A stretch of 55,655 bases of DNA from Hyphomicrobiales bacterium (GCA_003963405.1 RXIY01000066.1:1-55655); one strand, 5' to 3'. Positions 46,377 to 55,527 are shown, counted from the stretch's first letter. The notes: generated by a model not told the origin, from the sequence alone. Numbers and translations are program-made.

Positions 46377-47035
46377 ACCTGGCGACTGCGGAAGAGGCGG
46401 TCCCCGAGGTGATGGCCCTCGGCCGCAGGCTCCTCGATGAAACGCTTCCCCGCGACGCGCGCCAAAGCGCGTTGAAGACGCGTCTTTCGGCCTATGCGGG
46501 GGACGAAGGCTTTCTCGGGCCGGGCGACGAGGCTGGCTGGGTCTCCTGCGTGCTCGCCTTCGCGTCGCTCAGTTGCGGCAATTTCGGCATCGGGGCGCTG
46601 ATCGCCGACGCCGCCGGGCGCGTCTTCGCCTCGGGGCACAATGAAATCTGCACGCCGCGCTTTCGCAGCGACGCCCATGCGGAGATGGTCGTCATCTCGG
46701 AATTCGAGACGCGATGGCCGAACGCCAGCAAGAGCGGGCTCGCACTCTACACGTCCCTCGAGCCGTGCCCCATGTGCTACACGCGCATCCTGATCTCGGG
46801 GCTCACGCGCGTCTTCTGGGTCGCCGATGACGAGGCCGGCGGCATGGCCCGGCGCGCCCATCTGATGCCCGACTATTGGCGCGCGATGGAAGGCCGCTGC
46901 CGCTTCGAGCGCGCCGAGACGCGCGCGCCGCTGCGTGCGCTCGCATTGGACATTCTCAATTACAATCTCGACGATCTGGGCTCGACGGTCGAGCTGAGGC
47001 CGCTCCCGGGCGTCTCCTCCGCCCGGCGGGGCTGA
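46373..47035 (+). CDS. Nucleoside/cytidine-type deaminase with N-terminal extension
   Basis: This is a zinc-dependent deaminase of the CMP/dCMP-guanine deaminase superfamily. Of 220 residues, the first 60 or so form an unassigned helical extension. The active-site motif DAHAEM provides the zinc ligand His102 and the proton shuttle Glu104, and EPCPMC provides Cys132 and Cys135. The substrate cannot be called. The GTG start overlaps the stop of the membrane protein (GTGA). Confidence 0.82.
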   Translation: MNLATAEEAVPEVMALGRRLLDETLPRDARQSALKTRLSAYAGDEGFLGPGDEAGWVSCVLAFASLSCGNFGIGALIADAAGRVFASGHNEICTPRFRSDAHAEMVVISEFETRWPNASKSGLALYTSLEPCPMCYTRILISGLTRVFWVADDEAGGMARRAHLMPDYWRAMEGRCRFERAETRAPLRALALDILNYNLDDLGSTVELRPLPGVSSARRG

Positions 47036-47136
47036 ACTCGCCGCCCTTTGTCTGGTTTCGCCCTGTCCCGCAAGCCGGCGCCGCTTACTCTGACCGAGAA
47101 GCGCCGAGATCGGGCGCGATCAGGGAGAAACGAAAA

Positions 47137-47265
47137 ATGGAAGCCAGAGAGCTTTTCCGCAATCCGCGCTTCGTCGCGCTTTGGATCGGCGTTTGGGCCG
47201 GTATGCTGCTCGCGGTGGAAAACATCGCCACCAAGATCAGCCTGCTGATGCAGCTCGGCCAATAG
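47137..47265 (+). CDS. Very small membrane protein, unknown function (42 aa)
   Basis: This 42-codon frame has a good ribosome binding site (CAGGGAGAAACG before the ATG). It encodes a charged N-terminus (MEARELFRNPRF) followed by one membrane helix (ALWIGVWAGMLLAVENIA). It lies alone between the deaminase and helicase genes, about 100 bases from the former. I do not recognise it. Conservation in related genomes would decide whether it is real. Confidence 0.5.
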   Translation: MEARELFRNPRFVALWIGVWAGMLLAVENIATKISLLMQLGQ

Positions 47266-47349
47266 CGGCCTTCGTTTTCCGCCGACCTTGTGACCGGCGG
47301 CGGCGTCCGGCATCGTGCTGTTCCCGATTCGATCTATCTTTGGGACACG

Positions 47350-48447
47350 ATGCCCGTCTGGACGCCCGAACAGGACAATGCGCTGAGCGCCGTCGCCCGC
47401 TGGCTTGCGACGCCGCGCGGGCCGCAGGTGTTCCGGCTGTTCGGCTATGCGGGCACAGGCAAGTCGACGCTGGCGCTGCATCTCGCCGAGCATGTCGAGG
47501 GCGACGTGGCCTTCGCCGCCTTCACCGGCAAGGCCGCGCTCGTGATGCGCTCCAAGGGCTGCAAGGACGCGCGCACCATCCACAGCCTGATCTATCGCGC
47601 GACGGATTCGGAGACGGAGGAGCCGTCCTTCGTCCTGAATGACGACAGCGACGCCGCCCATGCCAAGCTGATCGTCATCGACGAATGTTCGATGGTCGAC
47701 GAGGAGCTCGGCCGCGATCTCCTTTCCTTCGGCAAGAAGGTGCTGGTGCTGGGCGATCCGGCGCAATTGCCGCCGGTGAAGGGCGGTGGCTTCTTCACCG
47801 AGGCGGAGCCGGATGTGATGCTGACGCATGTGCACCGGCAGGCCTCCGACAATCCGATCATCCGCCTCTCCATGACGATCCGCGAGGGCGGGGCGCTGAC
47901 GCGCGGCGCCTATGGCGACACGCGCATCGTCGGGCGCGAGGGGCTCGACCCCACGCTCGTCACCGGCGCCGATCAGGTGCTCGTCGGGCTCAACCGGACG
48001 CGGCGCGCCTATAACGGCCGTCTGCGCGAATTGCGCGGTTTTACCGGCGCCTTTCCGCACTCGGGCGAGAAGCTCGTCTGCCTGCGCAACAATCGCAAGA
48101 AGGGCTTGCTCAATGGCGCGCTTTTCACAGTAAAGAGCGCCGGGGCGCTCAGGCGCGGCAAGATCAGAATGCTCGTCACGCCGGAAGAAGGCGAGGCGGG
48201 CAAGTTCCAGCGCGTCTCGATCATTCCGCAATTCTTCGAGGGCGGAGAGGGCGAAATCCCTTACGCGCTGCGCAAGGATTCGGACGAATTCGATTTCGGC
48301 TATGCGCTCACCGTGCACAAGGCGCAGGGCTCGCAATGGGACGACGTGACGCTCTTCGACGAGTCCTTCGCCTTCCGCGAACATCGCGCGCGCTGGCTCT
48401 ATACAGGCGTGACGCGCGCCGCGAAGAAGCTGACGCTGGTGATGTGA
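47350..48447 (+). CDS. RecD-like ATP-dependent DNA helicase (single-subunit, SF1)
   Basis: This 365-residue superfamily 1 helicase has the Walker A motif FGYAGTGKST (residues 31-40), motif II IDECSMVD, motif III-like GDPAQLPPV and the C-terminal UvrD-type motif TVHKAQGSQW near the end. It lacks the N-terminal regulatory region of RecD2 and is short. The ATG at 47350 is the first start that gives the usual N-terminus (WTPEQDNAL). It probably acts in DNA repair or replication. No RecBC partners are near. Confidence 0.88.
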   Translation: MPVWTPEQDNALSAVARWLATPRGPQVFRLFGYAGTGKSTLALHLAEHVEGDVAFAAFTGKAALVMRSKGCKDARTIHSLIYRATDSETEEPSFVLNDDSDAAHAKLIVIDECSMVDEELGRDLLSFGKKVLVLGDPAQLPPVKGGGFFTEAEPDVMLTHVHRQASDNPIIRLSMTIREGGALTRGAYGDTRIVGREGLDPTLVTGADQVLVGLNRTRRAYNGRLRELRGFTGAFPHSGEKLVCLRNNRKKGLLNGALFTVKSAGALRRGKIRMLVTPEEGEAGKFQRVSIIPQFFEGGEGEIPYALRKDSDEFDFGYALTVHKAQGSQWDDVTLFDESFAFREHRARWLYTGVTRAAKKLTLVM

Positions 48448-48514
48448 GCCCGGCGCTTGTTCATTCCTGTGAGAGGGTCCAAGATGGCCGGGTTTTGCAG
48501 GCCCGGAGGTTTTC

Positions 48515-50290
48515 ATGTCCGATATTGACGCCGCTTTCGTTCCGACCCTGTGGAAACTCGAACCGCAACAGACCCTGGGTCTGGCTTTGTCCGGCGGCGG
48601 CTTTCGCGCGTCCTTCTTCCATATTGGCGTGCTCGCGCGATTGGCCGAGCTCGATCTGCTGCGGCGCGTCACCACGCTGTCGACGGTCTCGGGCGGATCG
48701 ATTGTCGGAGTCTATTACTATCTCAAGGTCAAGGAACTGCTGGAAGGCCGGCGAAAGGATGCGGCTGCGCCGACCTCACAGGCTTATGTGGACATCGTGC
48801 AGGAGATCGAGAAGGAATTTCTCGCGGCCGTGCAGACCAACGTCCGAATGCGCGCGCTGCTCGATCCTGTCGCGAATGCGAAGATGATTTTCTCCGACAA
48901 TTACTCGCGCAGCGACCGTATGTCGGAAATCTATGACGAGGCCTTCTACGCACGCTTCGCGCCTTCCGGCCAATCGCGCGTGGCGCTCACGGACCTGCTG
49001 ATAACGCCCCAGGGCATGGCGCCCGGCTTCGACGTGCGCGCATATAACAAGACTGCAGACTACAAAATCCCGATCCTCAAGATCAACGCGACCTCCCTGA
49101 ACTCCGGGGCGCGCTGGACCTTCACCGCGACCGATCTCGGCGAAGAGCCGCCGGAGCCGAGAATCGACACGATCAAACTGCAGGACCGGATCACATATCG
49201 AACTGCGACCCTGGAACAGAAAAAGAAGCTGTCCCAGATCGGCGTGGCGGGGGCCGTCGCCTCATCGGCCTGCGTTCCCGCGATCTTCACGCCCTTTTCG
49301 ATCCACGACCTCTATCCCGCTCAGCCGGGAGCGAAGGAGTTCGTCGTGGAGCTCGTGGACGGCGGCGTCTATGATAACCAGGGCGTCGAGGCGCTCACCG
49401 CCGAAAATTGCGACTTTATCATCTGCAGTGACGCCTCCGGGCAACTGGAAGAGAACCGCACGCCCGACAGCAAATCACTGCCAGTGGCGGCGCGCGCCAA
49501 CAGCATCTCGATGAATCGCGTGCGAACCGATTGCTATGGCCGCCTGTGCGCCAAGCCTGGCGATGGGAAGTTCGCCTTCTTCCATCTGCGCGACGCTTTC
49601 GCCGGCAACGCGAATTATCCGCCCTTGCCCGGACCGGTTGGGGAGTGCGGCCCGACGCCCAATGACGGGCACATCTACGCGCTTTCCAACATAAGGACGG
49701 ATCTCGACGCCTTTTCCGATACGGAAGCCCTGACCCTCATGTATGACGGCTATTGCCTGAGCGATTATTTCCTCCAACGCGCGCGGGCGAACGCCGATCT
49801 AGGCCTTCCGGGACCTGGCGGCGCGCCGCGCGCGCCCTGGCGTTTTCTCGATATCCGCCCGGTCATCGAAAAGGCGAAAGGACCGCTGCGCGTCCAGCTC
49901 GACTACGGCAAATATCTTTTTTTCAAAGCCTTTTTTGCCGATCGTCCCACCGCTGTGCGCGTCACCGCCGTGTTCGCCTTGCTGGGGCTCGTCGCGGCCT
50001 TGACTCAATGGGACCGGATGGCCGCGCTCTATGACTTCGTCGTGCATGATCTTTTATTTTTGTTGCTGCCCCTCGGAATTTTGGCGGCCCTCGTCTATGC
50101 GATCGCCAAGGCGCTGGACGATGCGCCGATCGTGCTCGCCGTCGCCGATTGGTTCCGGCAGTTCAGAAAGGCCGACAACGTCGTTCTGATCGCCCTCTTC
50201 TTCCTTCCAGGCCTTGTCGGAAGCGTCGTCGCCCTCGCCAGTCTCTATGTCTACTATCCGATATTTCTGCGCGCCGGGCGGCGTCCGTGA
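48515..50290 (+). CDS. Patatin-like phospholipase with C-terminal membrane domain
   Basis: This 591-residue protein probably hydrolyses acyl lipids at the membrane. The N-terminal patatin domain has the oxyanion loop LALSGGGFRAS (around residues 24-33), the nucleophile Ser59 in STVSGGS and the catalytic Asp in VELVDGGVYDN near 285-296. The C-terminal 130 residues contain three hydrophobic helices (AVFALLGLVAALTQW; LLFLLLPLGILAALVYAIA; ALFFLPGLVGSVVALASLYV). CGGAGG precedes the ATG. Its stop overlaps the next gene. A secreted-effector role is possible but not indicated by any secretion genes here. Confidence 0.87.
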   Translation: MSDIDAAFVPTLWKLEPQQTLGLALSGGGFRASFFHIGVLARLAELDLLRRVTTLSTVSGGSIVGVYYYLKVKELLEGRRKDAAAPTSQAYVDIVQEIEKEFLAAVQTNVRMRALLDPVANAKMIFSDNYSRSDRMSEIYDEAFYARFAPSGQSRVALTDLLITPQGMAPGFDVRAYNKTADYKIPILKINATSLNSGARWTFTATDLGEEPPEPRIDTIKLQDRITYRTATLEQKKKLSQIGVAGAVASSACVPAIFTPFSIHDLYPAQPGAKEFVVELVDGGVYDNQGVEALTAENCDFIICSDASGQLEENRTPDSKSLPVAARANSISMNRVRTDCYGRLCAKPGDGKFAFFHLRDAFAGNANYPPLPGPVGECGPTPNDGHIYALSNIRTDLDAFSDTEALTLMYDGYCLSDYFLQRARANADLGLPGPGGAPRAPWRFLDIRPVIEKAKGPLRVQLDYGKYLFFKAFFADRPTAVRVTAVFALLGLVAALTQWDRMAALYDFVVHDLLFLLLPLGILAALVYAIAKALDDAPIVLAVADWFRQFRKADNVVLIALFFLPGLVGSVVALASLYVYYPIFLRAGRRP

Positions 50291-50607
50291 GCAGCGCGGC
50301 GGAGCGTGATGCAGGCAAGGGCGGCGTCGAGATGCGCCGCCTCTCCGACGGCGCGGTGTATCGTTTCCTTCCGGAGCCATCGGCGGGCGACGGCCATCCG
50401 CGCTACAAACGGGCGGACAAGGACATCTGGATCATGCGCCGGCCGGCGTTCGGCTGGGTCGTCTGGGATGCGGGTGAGCAAGCCCTGATGGGCCGGCCCT
50501 GGGAGATCGCGCCCGAGGATCAGGGCGCGACGCCGCCAGAGGGCGTCTGGGTGAGCCGCAAGGGCGCCCATTCCTTCGTCTATGAACTCGCCTTCGTCGG
50601 CGGCTAG
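50287..50607 (+). CDS. Small soluble protein coupled to the patatin gene, unknown function (106 aa)
   Basis: This 106-residue protein has no recognised domain. The GTG start overlaps the patatin stop (GTGA), so the two are translationally coupled. It is Trp-rich in the middle and at the end (KDIWIMRRPAFGWVVWDAG, RPWEI, GVWVSRKG), with no signal peptide or membrane helix. It may bind or regulate the phospholipase, an inference from coupling only. An internal ATG 15 codons further on is an alternative start. Confidence 0.65.
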   Translation: MSSAAERDAGKGGVEMRRLSDGAVYRFLPEPSAGDGHPRYKRADKDIWIMRRPAFGWVVWDAGEQALMGRPWEIAPEDQGATPPEGVWVSRKGAHSFVYELAFVGG

Positions 50608-50612
50608 ACGTT

Positions 50613-51974
50613 TTATCGGCTCCAGGAATCGATGGCGTCGGCGAAGACCCGCTCGCCCGACGCGCCCTTTTCCATATTGATGGTCGCCGCGCGGCCATCG
50701 GCGAATTGCAGCGGCAGGTCGAGCACCGCGAGCGAGCGCATCAACTGAATGTTGCGCGCCTCGCGTTCGCCCCGCATCAGGCCGATGAGGAAATTGTTCT
50801 CGGTAATGGGCACGGGAATGCCCATCACCTTTTCGCCCGCCTGTGCGTCGGCGCGACGCATCTGAATCGGTCCGATGGCCTTTACGTTCCCGAGGGGACT
50901 CCCAGGCTGGGGCTTGAAGGAAATCGTGATCGTATGCGAGGCCGACAGCGCCGTGTCCATGTTCTTCTGGAACAGCAGAGTCATTTTCAGCTTGGCGTCC
51001 GGGACGTCGACATCGCCGCGAATCGCGGAAGAGACTGGCTGGCCCGGTCCGCCGCCGACATTTTCGAGCCGCCAGACCACCGACGCATTGTAGATGCGCT
51101 CGACCTTTTCAGGCTCCTGAAGCGAGGCGACCCAAAGCTCGGCCTTCTGCGCCACCGGAACGGACGTGACCCGCTTGGGTCCCGACGTCGTCGCGCCGCC
51201 TTCGACGCGGTCGCCGAATTTCCCGGCTTCCGCGCCCGCGGTCGCTGTCTCGGCCGGTTTCAGCTTGGCGAGATCCTCCGGCCGTTCGCGCAGATACCAG
51301 GCGAGCACGCCGACGACGGTCAGGAGTGCGATCAGCACGCCGCCGAGCGCCAGCATGCGCGCGGGCGGCCGCTGCGATCTCGGCGGGCGGGGGAGGGGCG
51401 CGGCGGGGCGCTGCGCTTCGCGCGGCGCGCCGGCGGGCGCGGTTTCGGCAAGCGTGTCGCGCCAGGCGTCTTCGGCGCTGCGCGCCGGGGGCATGGCGTC
51501 CGCGGACGATCCGGACGCCGTCGCGGCCTCGATGATGCGCGCGGGCGGCGCCTCGACGGCGGAAGGCTTCGAGGGGGCGGGTTTCGCCGGCGCCGGGGCG
51601 GCGGTTGCGGGCTTCGCGGCCGCCTGTCTGTCAGCCGCTTGCCTGTCAGCCGCCTGCCTGTCGGCGCCTGGCCGGGGCGGCGTCGGCGCGGGTCCGGCCG
51701 CCGCTCTGGAGGTTGCCGCGGCTCTTGCGGCGACGGACGCAGGCTCGCGTACTTGCGGGCCCTTGCTGGCGAGTTCGAGTTCCAGGCGGGCGATGGCTTC
51801 TTCCAGCGCGCGCCCTTCGGCGGCGATGTCGGCCTCTGGGACCGGGGGCTGAATGCTCCGCAACTGGCTTTGCAGCGCCTTCCGCGCGCGGCCATAGACC
51901 GCCTGTCTCGTATCCGGCCTTTGCTGAGGAAGAGCGGATATGGCGCGGGAGATCAGCGAATAATAATCAGCCAT
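50613..51974 (-). CDS. Membrane-anchored protein with Ala/Pro-rich linker, unknown function (453 aa)
   Basis: The first 75 residues are helical (ADYYSLISRAISALPQQRPDT...LELELAS). A long Ala/Pro-rich linker follows, with three tandem ADRQA units near 104-118, then one membrane helix (residues 207-228, LALGGVLIALLTVVGVLAWY). The C-terminal domain of about 225 residues looks periplasmic and beta-rich (VWRLENVGGGPGQPVSSAIRG...). I do not recognise the family, although this N-terminal and C-terminal pattern is seen in hypothetical proteins of Hyphomicrobiales. It is convergent with the patatin unit. Confidence 0.8.
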   Translation of the reverse strand: MADYYSLISRAISALPQQRPDTRQAVYGRARKALQSQLRSIQPPVPEADIAAEGRALEEAIARLELELASKGPQVREPASVAARAAATSRAAAGPAPTPPRPGADRQAADRQAADRQAAAKPATAAPAPAKPAPSKPSAVEAPPARIIEAATASGSSADAMPPARSAEDAWRDTLAETAPAGAPREAQRPAAPLPRPPRSQRPPARMLALGGVLIALLTVVGVLAWYLRERPEDLAKLKPAETATAGAEAGKFGDRVEGGATTSGPKRVTSVPVAQKAELWVASLQEPEKVERIYNASVVWRLENVGGGPGQPVSSAIRGDVDVPDAKLKMTLLFQKNMDTALSASHTITISFKPQPGSPLGNVKAIGPIQMRRADAQAGEKVMGIPVPITENNFLIGLMRGEREARNIQLMRSLAVLDLPLQFADGRAATINMEKGASGERVFADAIDSWSR

Positions 51975-52107
51975 GGCGGGTTAAGAGCATTTCCCAATGA
52001 GTGCGTCAATCCTGCCCCCCTTGCAAAACCGCGGAAAACCGGGGATTTCTGCGACCTTGCGCCTCGTATTGGACGCGGGCTGCGTTCCCTCACGCTGGAG
52101 AGTAAAA

Positions 52108-52716
52108 ATGTCATTTTTCGCTTTGCTGGCGCGTGGCCTGCAAGCGGGTTTCGCCGCTGTGTTCGCCGCCGCATTGCTCGCGCCGGCGCCCGCGCGCGCC
52201 ATCAGCATGGACAAATCCTCCACCATCCGCGACCAGTGCGAGATCTCCATCGGACCCGACCTCATCGGAATCGTGTCCTACATGCCGGATCGCTCGCGCG
52301 ATCGATTCTGCGGCGAGTTTCCGGCGACGGGGCGCATCATTCTGACCATAGATCTGATCGCTGAGCGGTTGCGCGAGCTTCCCCTCGAAGTGCGCATCGT
52401 CAGGGAGCCAAAGGGCCCGCTCAGCGAAGAGGACGACCTTGCGCCTTATACCGTCGCCTATGTCGCGCCGCGCCTCTATCCCGGCGGCGCCGTGCCGGTG
52501 GAGCACGTTTTCGACGAGAGCGGCGATTACGCGGCCTTCATCACGGTGACGGAGAATTCGGGGACAAAACGCACAAAGCGCTTCGGATTTACGGTCGGGG
52601 GGCCGCTGCAATTCTATGCGACGGCGATTCTCGCGGGGGTGTTCCTGAGCGGCGCGGCCTTCCTCTACTGGCGGCACGCCAGCGACTTGCGGCGCGTCAC
52701 TCGGGCGCGGAAGTGA
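52108..52716 (+). CDS. Exported, C-terminally anchored protein, unknown function (202 aa)
   Basis: This 202-residue protein has a signal peptide (LQAGFAAVFAAALLAPAPARA). A periplasmic domain of about 140 residues with two Cys (DQCEISIGP, DRFCGEF) and beta-sandwich-like character follows. A C-terminal membrane helix (ATAILAGVFLSGAAFLYW) then ends in a basic tail. CTGGAGAG precedes the ATG at 52108. It diverges from the 453-residue gene, and its end overlaps the following convergent membrane protein gene by 20 bases. Not recognised. Confidence 0.75.
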   Translation: MSFFALLARGLQAGFAAVFAAALLAPAPARAISMDKSSTIRDQCEISIGPDLIGIVSYMPDRSRDRFCGEFPATGRIILTIDLIAERLRELPLEVRIVREPKGPLSEEDDLAPYTVAYVAPRLYPGGAVPVEHVFDESGDYAAFITVTENSGTKRTKRFGFTVGGPLQFYATAILAGVFLSGAAFLYWRHASDLRRVTRARK

Positions 52717-53197
52717 GGCGCGCCGGCGCCGGCGGGGGCGCCGCGATCAGCCAGTAGATCGCGCCCGTCAGCGCGCCGGTGAGAAAGAACAGCAGGGCGA
52801 TGCGTCCCTCGGCGTCGGTCATGGCTCGCGTCGGATCGAGCCCTCTCGCCGCGCGCGCGATCCAGGGGGAGGCCCCGGCGAGCAGGCCGCTGACGCCCGA
52901 ATACCAGACGAGAGACCGCGCGCCCGCTGCTTCGCCGACGAGGGCGGCGACGGCGAGGGGCGCGGCGCTGGTGGCGACGATCGCGGCCCAGATGACGAAG
53001 CCGATCGCCGAGACGGCCTGCGCCGGGTCGCCATCCGCAAGCGCCTCGTCGAAGGCGGCGAAAAGCCCCGCCATGACGGACGCCAGCCCCAGTTCGCGGG
53101 TGGCGGGATCGAAGAGAGCGGAAATGACGAGAAACATCGCGCCGGTCCCGGCGGCGATGAGATAGCCGAAGATCATCACGACGATCCGGCGCAGCAT
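52697..53197 (-). CDS. Integral membrane protein, unknown function (166 aa)
   Basis: This 166-residue protein has four likely membrane helices (VVMIFGYLIAAGTGAMFLVISALF; AIGFVIWAAIVATSAAPLAVAALVG; SLVWYSGVSGLLAGA; IALLFFLTGALTGAIYWLIA). The predicted cytosolic loops carry Arg and Asp. It shows no catalytic motif and is not recognised. It is convergent with the exported protein gene and shares an orientation with the HNH gene upstream, 79 bases away. Confidence 0.75.
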   Translation of the reverse strand: MLRRIVVMIFGYLIAAGTGAMFLVISALFDPATRELGLASVMAGLFAAFDEALADGDPAQAVSAIGFVIWAAIVATSAAPLAVAALVGEAAGARSLVWYSGVSGLLAGASPWIARAARGLDPTRAMTDAEGRIALLFFLTGALTGAIYWLIAAPPPAPARLTSAPE

Positions 53198-53276
53198 GGG
53201 CTTTTCTCCGGGGCGAGCCTTTCTCCGGGCGAGCCTTTCGAGCGCGACGGTCTTTCGCGGCGGGGCGCGCTCTGGT

Positions 53277-53849
53277 CTAAGGCTCCAGCACCGTATCCCA
53301 ATAGAGATAATCGAGCCAGCTGTCGTGCAGATAGTTGGGCGGGAACAGGCGGCCGTTGCGATGCAGATCGACGATGGTCGGCTGGAAAGGTTTCTGCGCG
53401 GGGGTCATATGCGCATCGAGCGGCAGGCGGTCGCCCTTGCGCAGATTGCAGGGCGAGCAGGCGGCGACCACGTTCTCCCATGTCGTGGCCCCGCCCTTGG
53501 AGCGCGGAATCACGTGATCGAAGGTCAGTTCGTCGTGCGCGCCGCAATATTGGCAGGTGAATCGGTCGCGCAGGAAGACGTTAAAACGAGTAAAGGCCGG
53601 CTGACGGGCCGGCCTTACATATTCTTTCAGCGATACGACCGAGGGCAGGCGCATCTCGAAGCTCGGACTTTTGACCACTTTGTCATATTCCGAGACGATG
53701 TTGACCCGATCCAGGAAAACCGCCTTGATCGCGTCCTGCCAGCCCCACAGCGACAGCGGATAATAGCTGAGGGGCCTGTAATCCGCGTTGAGCACCAGCG
53801 CGGGACAAGCCTGAGGCGAGACGTTTTGTGTTCTGAAGTGAGCGGTCAC
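53277..53849 (-). CDS. HNH endonuclease family protein
   Basis: This 190-residue protein belongs to the small HNH group widespread in alphaproteobacteria, with the conserved run YPLSLWGWQDAIKAVFLDRV. Zinc-binding cysteines occur in TCQYCG (99, 102) and CSPCN (131, 134), and the HNH core is TFDHVIPRSKGG. I choose a GTG at 53849. An ATG at 53903 would add 18 residues, but it lies only about ten bases after a TATATA -10-like box at 53921-53926. The function is unknown; restriction or DNA repair is possible. Confidence 0.85.
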   Translation of the reverse strand: MTAHFRTQNVSPQACPALVLNADYRPLSYYPLSLWGWQDAIKAVFLDRVNIVSEYDKVVKSPSFEMRLPSVVSLKEYVRPARQPAFTRFNVFLRDRFTCQYCGAHDELTFDHVIPRSKGGATTWENVVAACSPCNLRKGDRLPLDAHMTPAQKPFQPTIVDLHRNGRLFPPNYLHDSWLDYLYWDTVLEP

Positions 53850-54239
53850 CCTGCCAGCCTCTCGGTTGCGAGAAGGGCCTGAATGGACCGCGCCAAGGTC
53901 CATGCGGCCTTTTGCGACGATATATAGTTTACAGGTAGTACGACGCGCTTGTGAAGGCGTCTGAGCCGATCGCGACGCCGGGCGCGGCCAGCGCCAGCCA
54001 TTCTGAAGGGCGGCGGCGAGGCATTCCGGCGCTCATGCAGAAAAATCTCTTAAATTCAGTTGGTTGTGTATGTCTCCCGACGCGCTGGCCGGCCCCCTGT
54101 CCGACCGGCGCCCCGTTTGCAACAGTCATGTCCGAGACTGCGAGGGCGCGGCCTGCTGGTTCTTTTTGGGTCGCTCGCCTTGCAAGGCTTCCGTTTCTCG
54201 CCTCCGCTTCCCGCACCGCGGGAGGCCGGCGGCGAGGGC

Positions 54240-54288
54240 GGCGGCAGGCCGAAGCTCGCGCGTTACTGCTTGCCTCCGGCCTGCCGCC
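54240..54288. repeat. Inverted repeat upstream of sbcD
   Basis: GGCGGCAGGCCG (54240-54251) and its exact complement (54277-54288) are separated by 25 bases and end 18 bases before the sbcD start. There is no T tract. Apart from this, the 53850-54306 stretch contains no gene I can support. Confidence 0.5.
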
Positions 54289-54306
54289 TGCGGCTTACTG
54301 AAAGAG

Positions 54307-55527
54307 GTGATTCGACTCCTCCATACCGCCGACTGGCATCTGGGCGCCGCCTTGCAGGGATGGTCGCGGGAGCCCGAGCATCGGGCCGCGCTGGCCCAGC
54401 TCGTGGCGCTGGCGAAGGCGCGCGACGTGGACGCCGTCATCGTCGCGGGCGACATTTTCGACAGTCTCAATCCCTCCGCCGAGGCGCAGCGTCTGCTTTA
54501 CGACACGCTGCGCGACCTGCGCGCCGCCTGTCCGCGCGCGGCCATCGCGCTTCTTGCCGGCAATCACGACCCCGCCGGGCGTCTCGAGGCGCCGCGCGCC
54601 CTGTTCGAGATGGCGGGCGTGCAATCCATCGGCGTGGTGGCGCGGCGCGAGGGGGCGCTCGACGCCGGGCGGCACCTGATCCCGATCCGCGCCGCTTCCG
54701 GCGACATCGGCGCCTATCTCCTCGCGCTGCCCTATCCGCGCGCCGCCGATCTGCCGGTGGCGGGGGCGGATGTCGTCGGCTCCTCCGTGGTCTGGGGCGT
54801 CCGCGCGCTTTACCGCGAGGCCGCAGCCGCCGCGCGAGCCGAAATCGACGCCGCGCCGCTCGTCCTCACGGGCCATCTGCATGTCGCCGGGGGGCTGGAG
54901 TCCGAGGGCGCAGAGCGGCGGATTCTGGTGGGTGGCGAGCACGCCGCGCCGCCGGACATCTTCCCGGCCGACGCCGCTTATGTGGCGCTCGGCCATCTGC
55001 ATCGGCCGCAAAGCGTCGGCCGCGATACGATCCGCTACAGCGGCGCGCTCATCCCCATGTCGAAAACCGAGATCGGCTATCGCCATGGCGCGACAATCGT
55101 CGAGATTGACGCGGCCGGGGTGGCGACGGCCGAGCATGTTCCGTTCGAGCGCAGCGTCCCGCATCTGCGCCTGCCGGCGGCGGGCGCGCTCGCCGTGAGC
55201 GAAATCGAGCCGGCGCTTTCGGCGCTGGCGCTCGATCTGCAAACGCCGCACGACGCGCGGCCCTTCCTGCATCTGGCGGTGCGCGTCGAGGGTCCCGCGG
55301 CCGGGCTCAAATCGGACGTTGACGCTCTTTGCGAGAAATTTCCCGTCCGGCTGGTGTCGCTCGCTGTCGAGCGGCCGCAGGCGCCTGACGTGGCCGCCGC
55401 CGCGCCGCCGCGGCTTGCCGAGCGCGAGCCTGTCGATCTCTTTCGCGAGGCTTTCGAGGCGACCCATCGCGCGCCGCCGTCCGAGGCGCATTTGCGCTGT
55501 TTCGGCGAGCTCGCGGAGGAGGGCTGA
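54307..55527 (+). CDS. sbcD: DNA repair exonuclease subunit SbcD (Mre11-like)
   Basis: This is the nuclease subunit of SbcCD, which opens hairpins and processes double-strand ends. The 406-residue protein has the metallophosphoesterase motifs HTADWHLG, VAGDIFDSL, LAGNHDPAG, TGHLHVAGG and LGHLHRPQ, followed by the family C-terminal domain. The start is GTG at 54307, which gives the family opening IRLLHTADWHLG. sbcC begins directly after the stop. Confidence 0.95.
   Translation: MIRLLHTADWHLGAALQGWSREPEHRAALAQLVALAKARDVDAVIVAGDIFDSLNPSAEAQRLLYDTLRDLRAACPRAAIALLAGNHDPAGRLEAPRALFEMAGVQSIGVVARREGALDAGRHLIPIRAASGDIGAYLLALPYPRAADLPVAGADVVGSSVVWGVRALYREAAAAARAEIDAAPLVLTGHLHVAGGLESEGAERRILVGGEHAAPPDIFPADAAYVALGHLHRPQSVGRDTIRYSGALIPMSKTEIGYRHGATIVEIDAAGVATAEHVPFERSVPHLRLPAAGALAVSEIEPALSALALDLQTPHDARPFLHLAVRVEGPAAGLKSDVDALCEKFPVRLVSLAVERPQAPDVAAAAPPRLAEREPVDLFREAFEATHRAPPSEAHLRCFGELAEEG

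Noticed and set aside
53929-54216. A 95-codon minus-strand frame between the HNH gene and sbcD
   Set aside because: It has no convincing ribosome binding site, no recognisable domain and a composition typical of non-coding GC-rich DNA.
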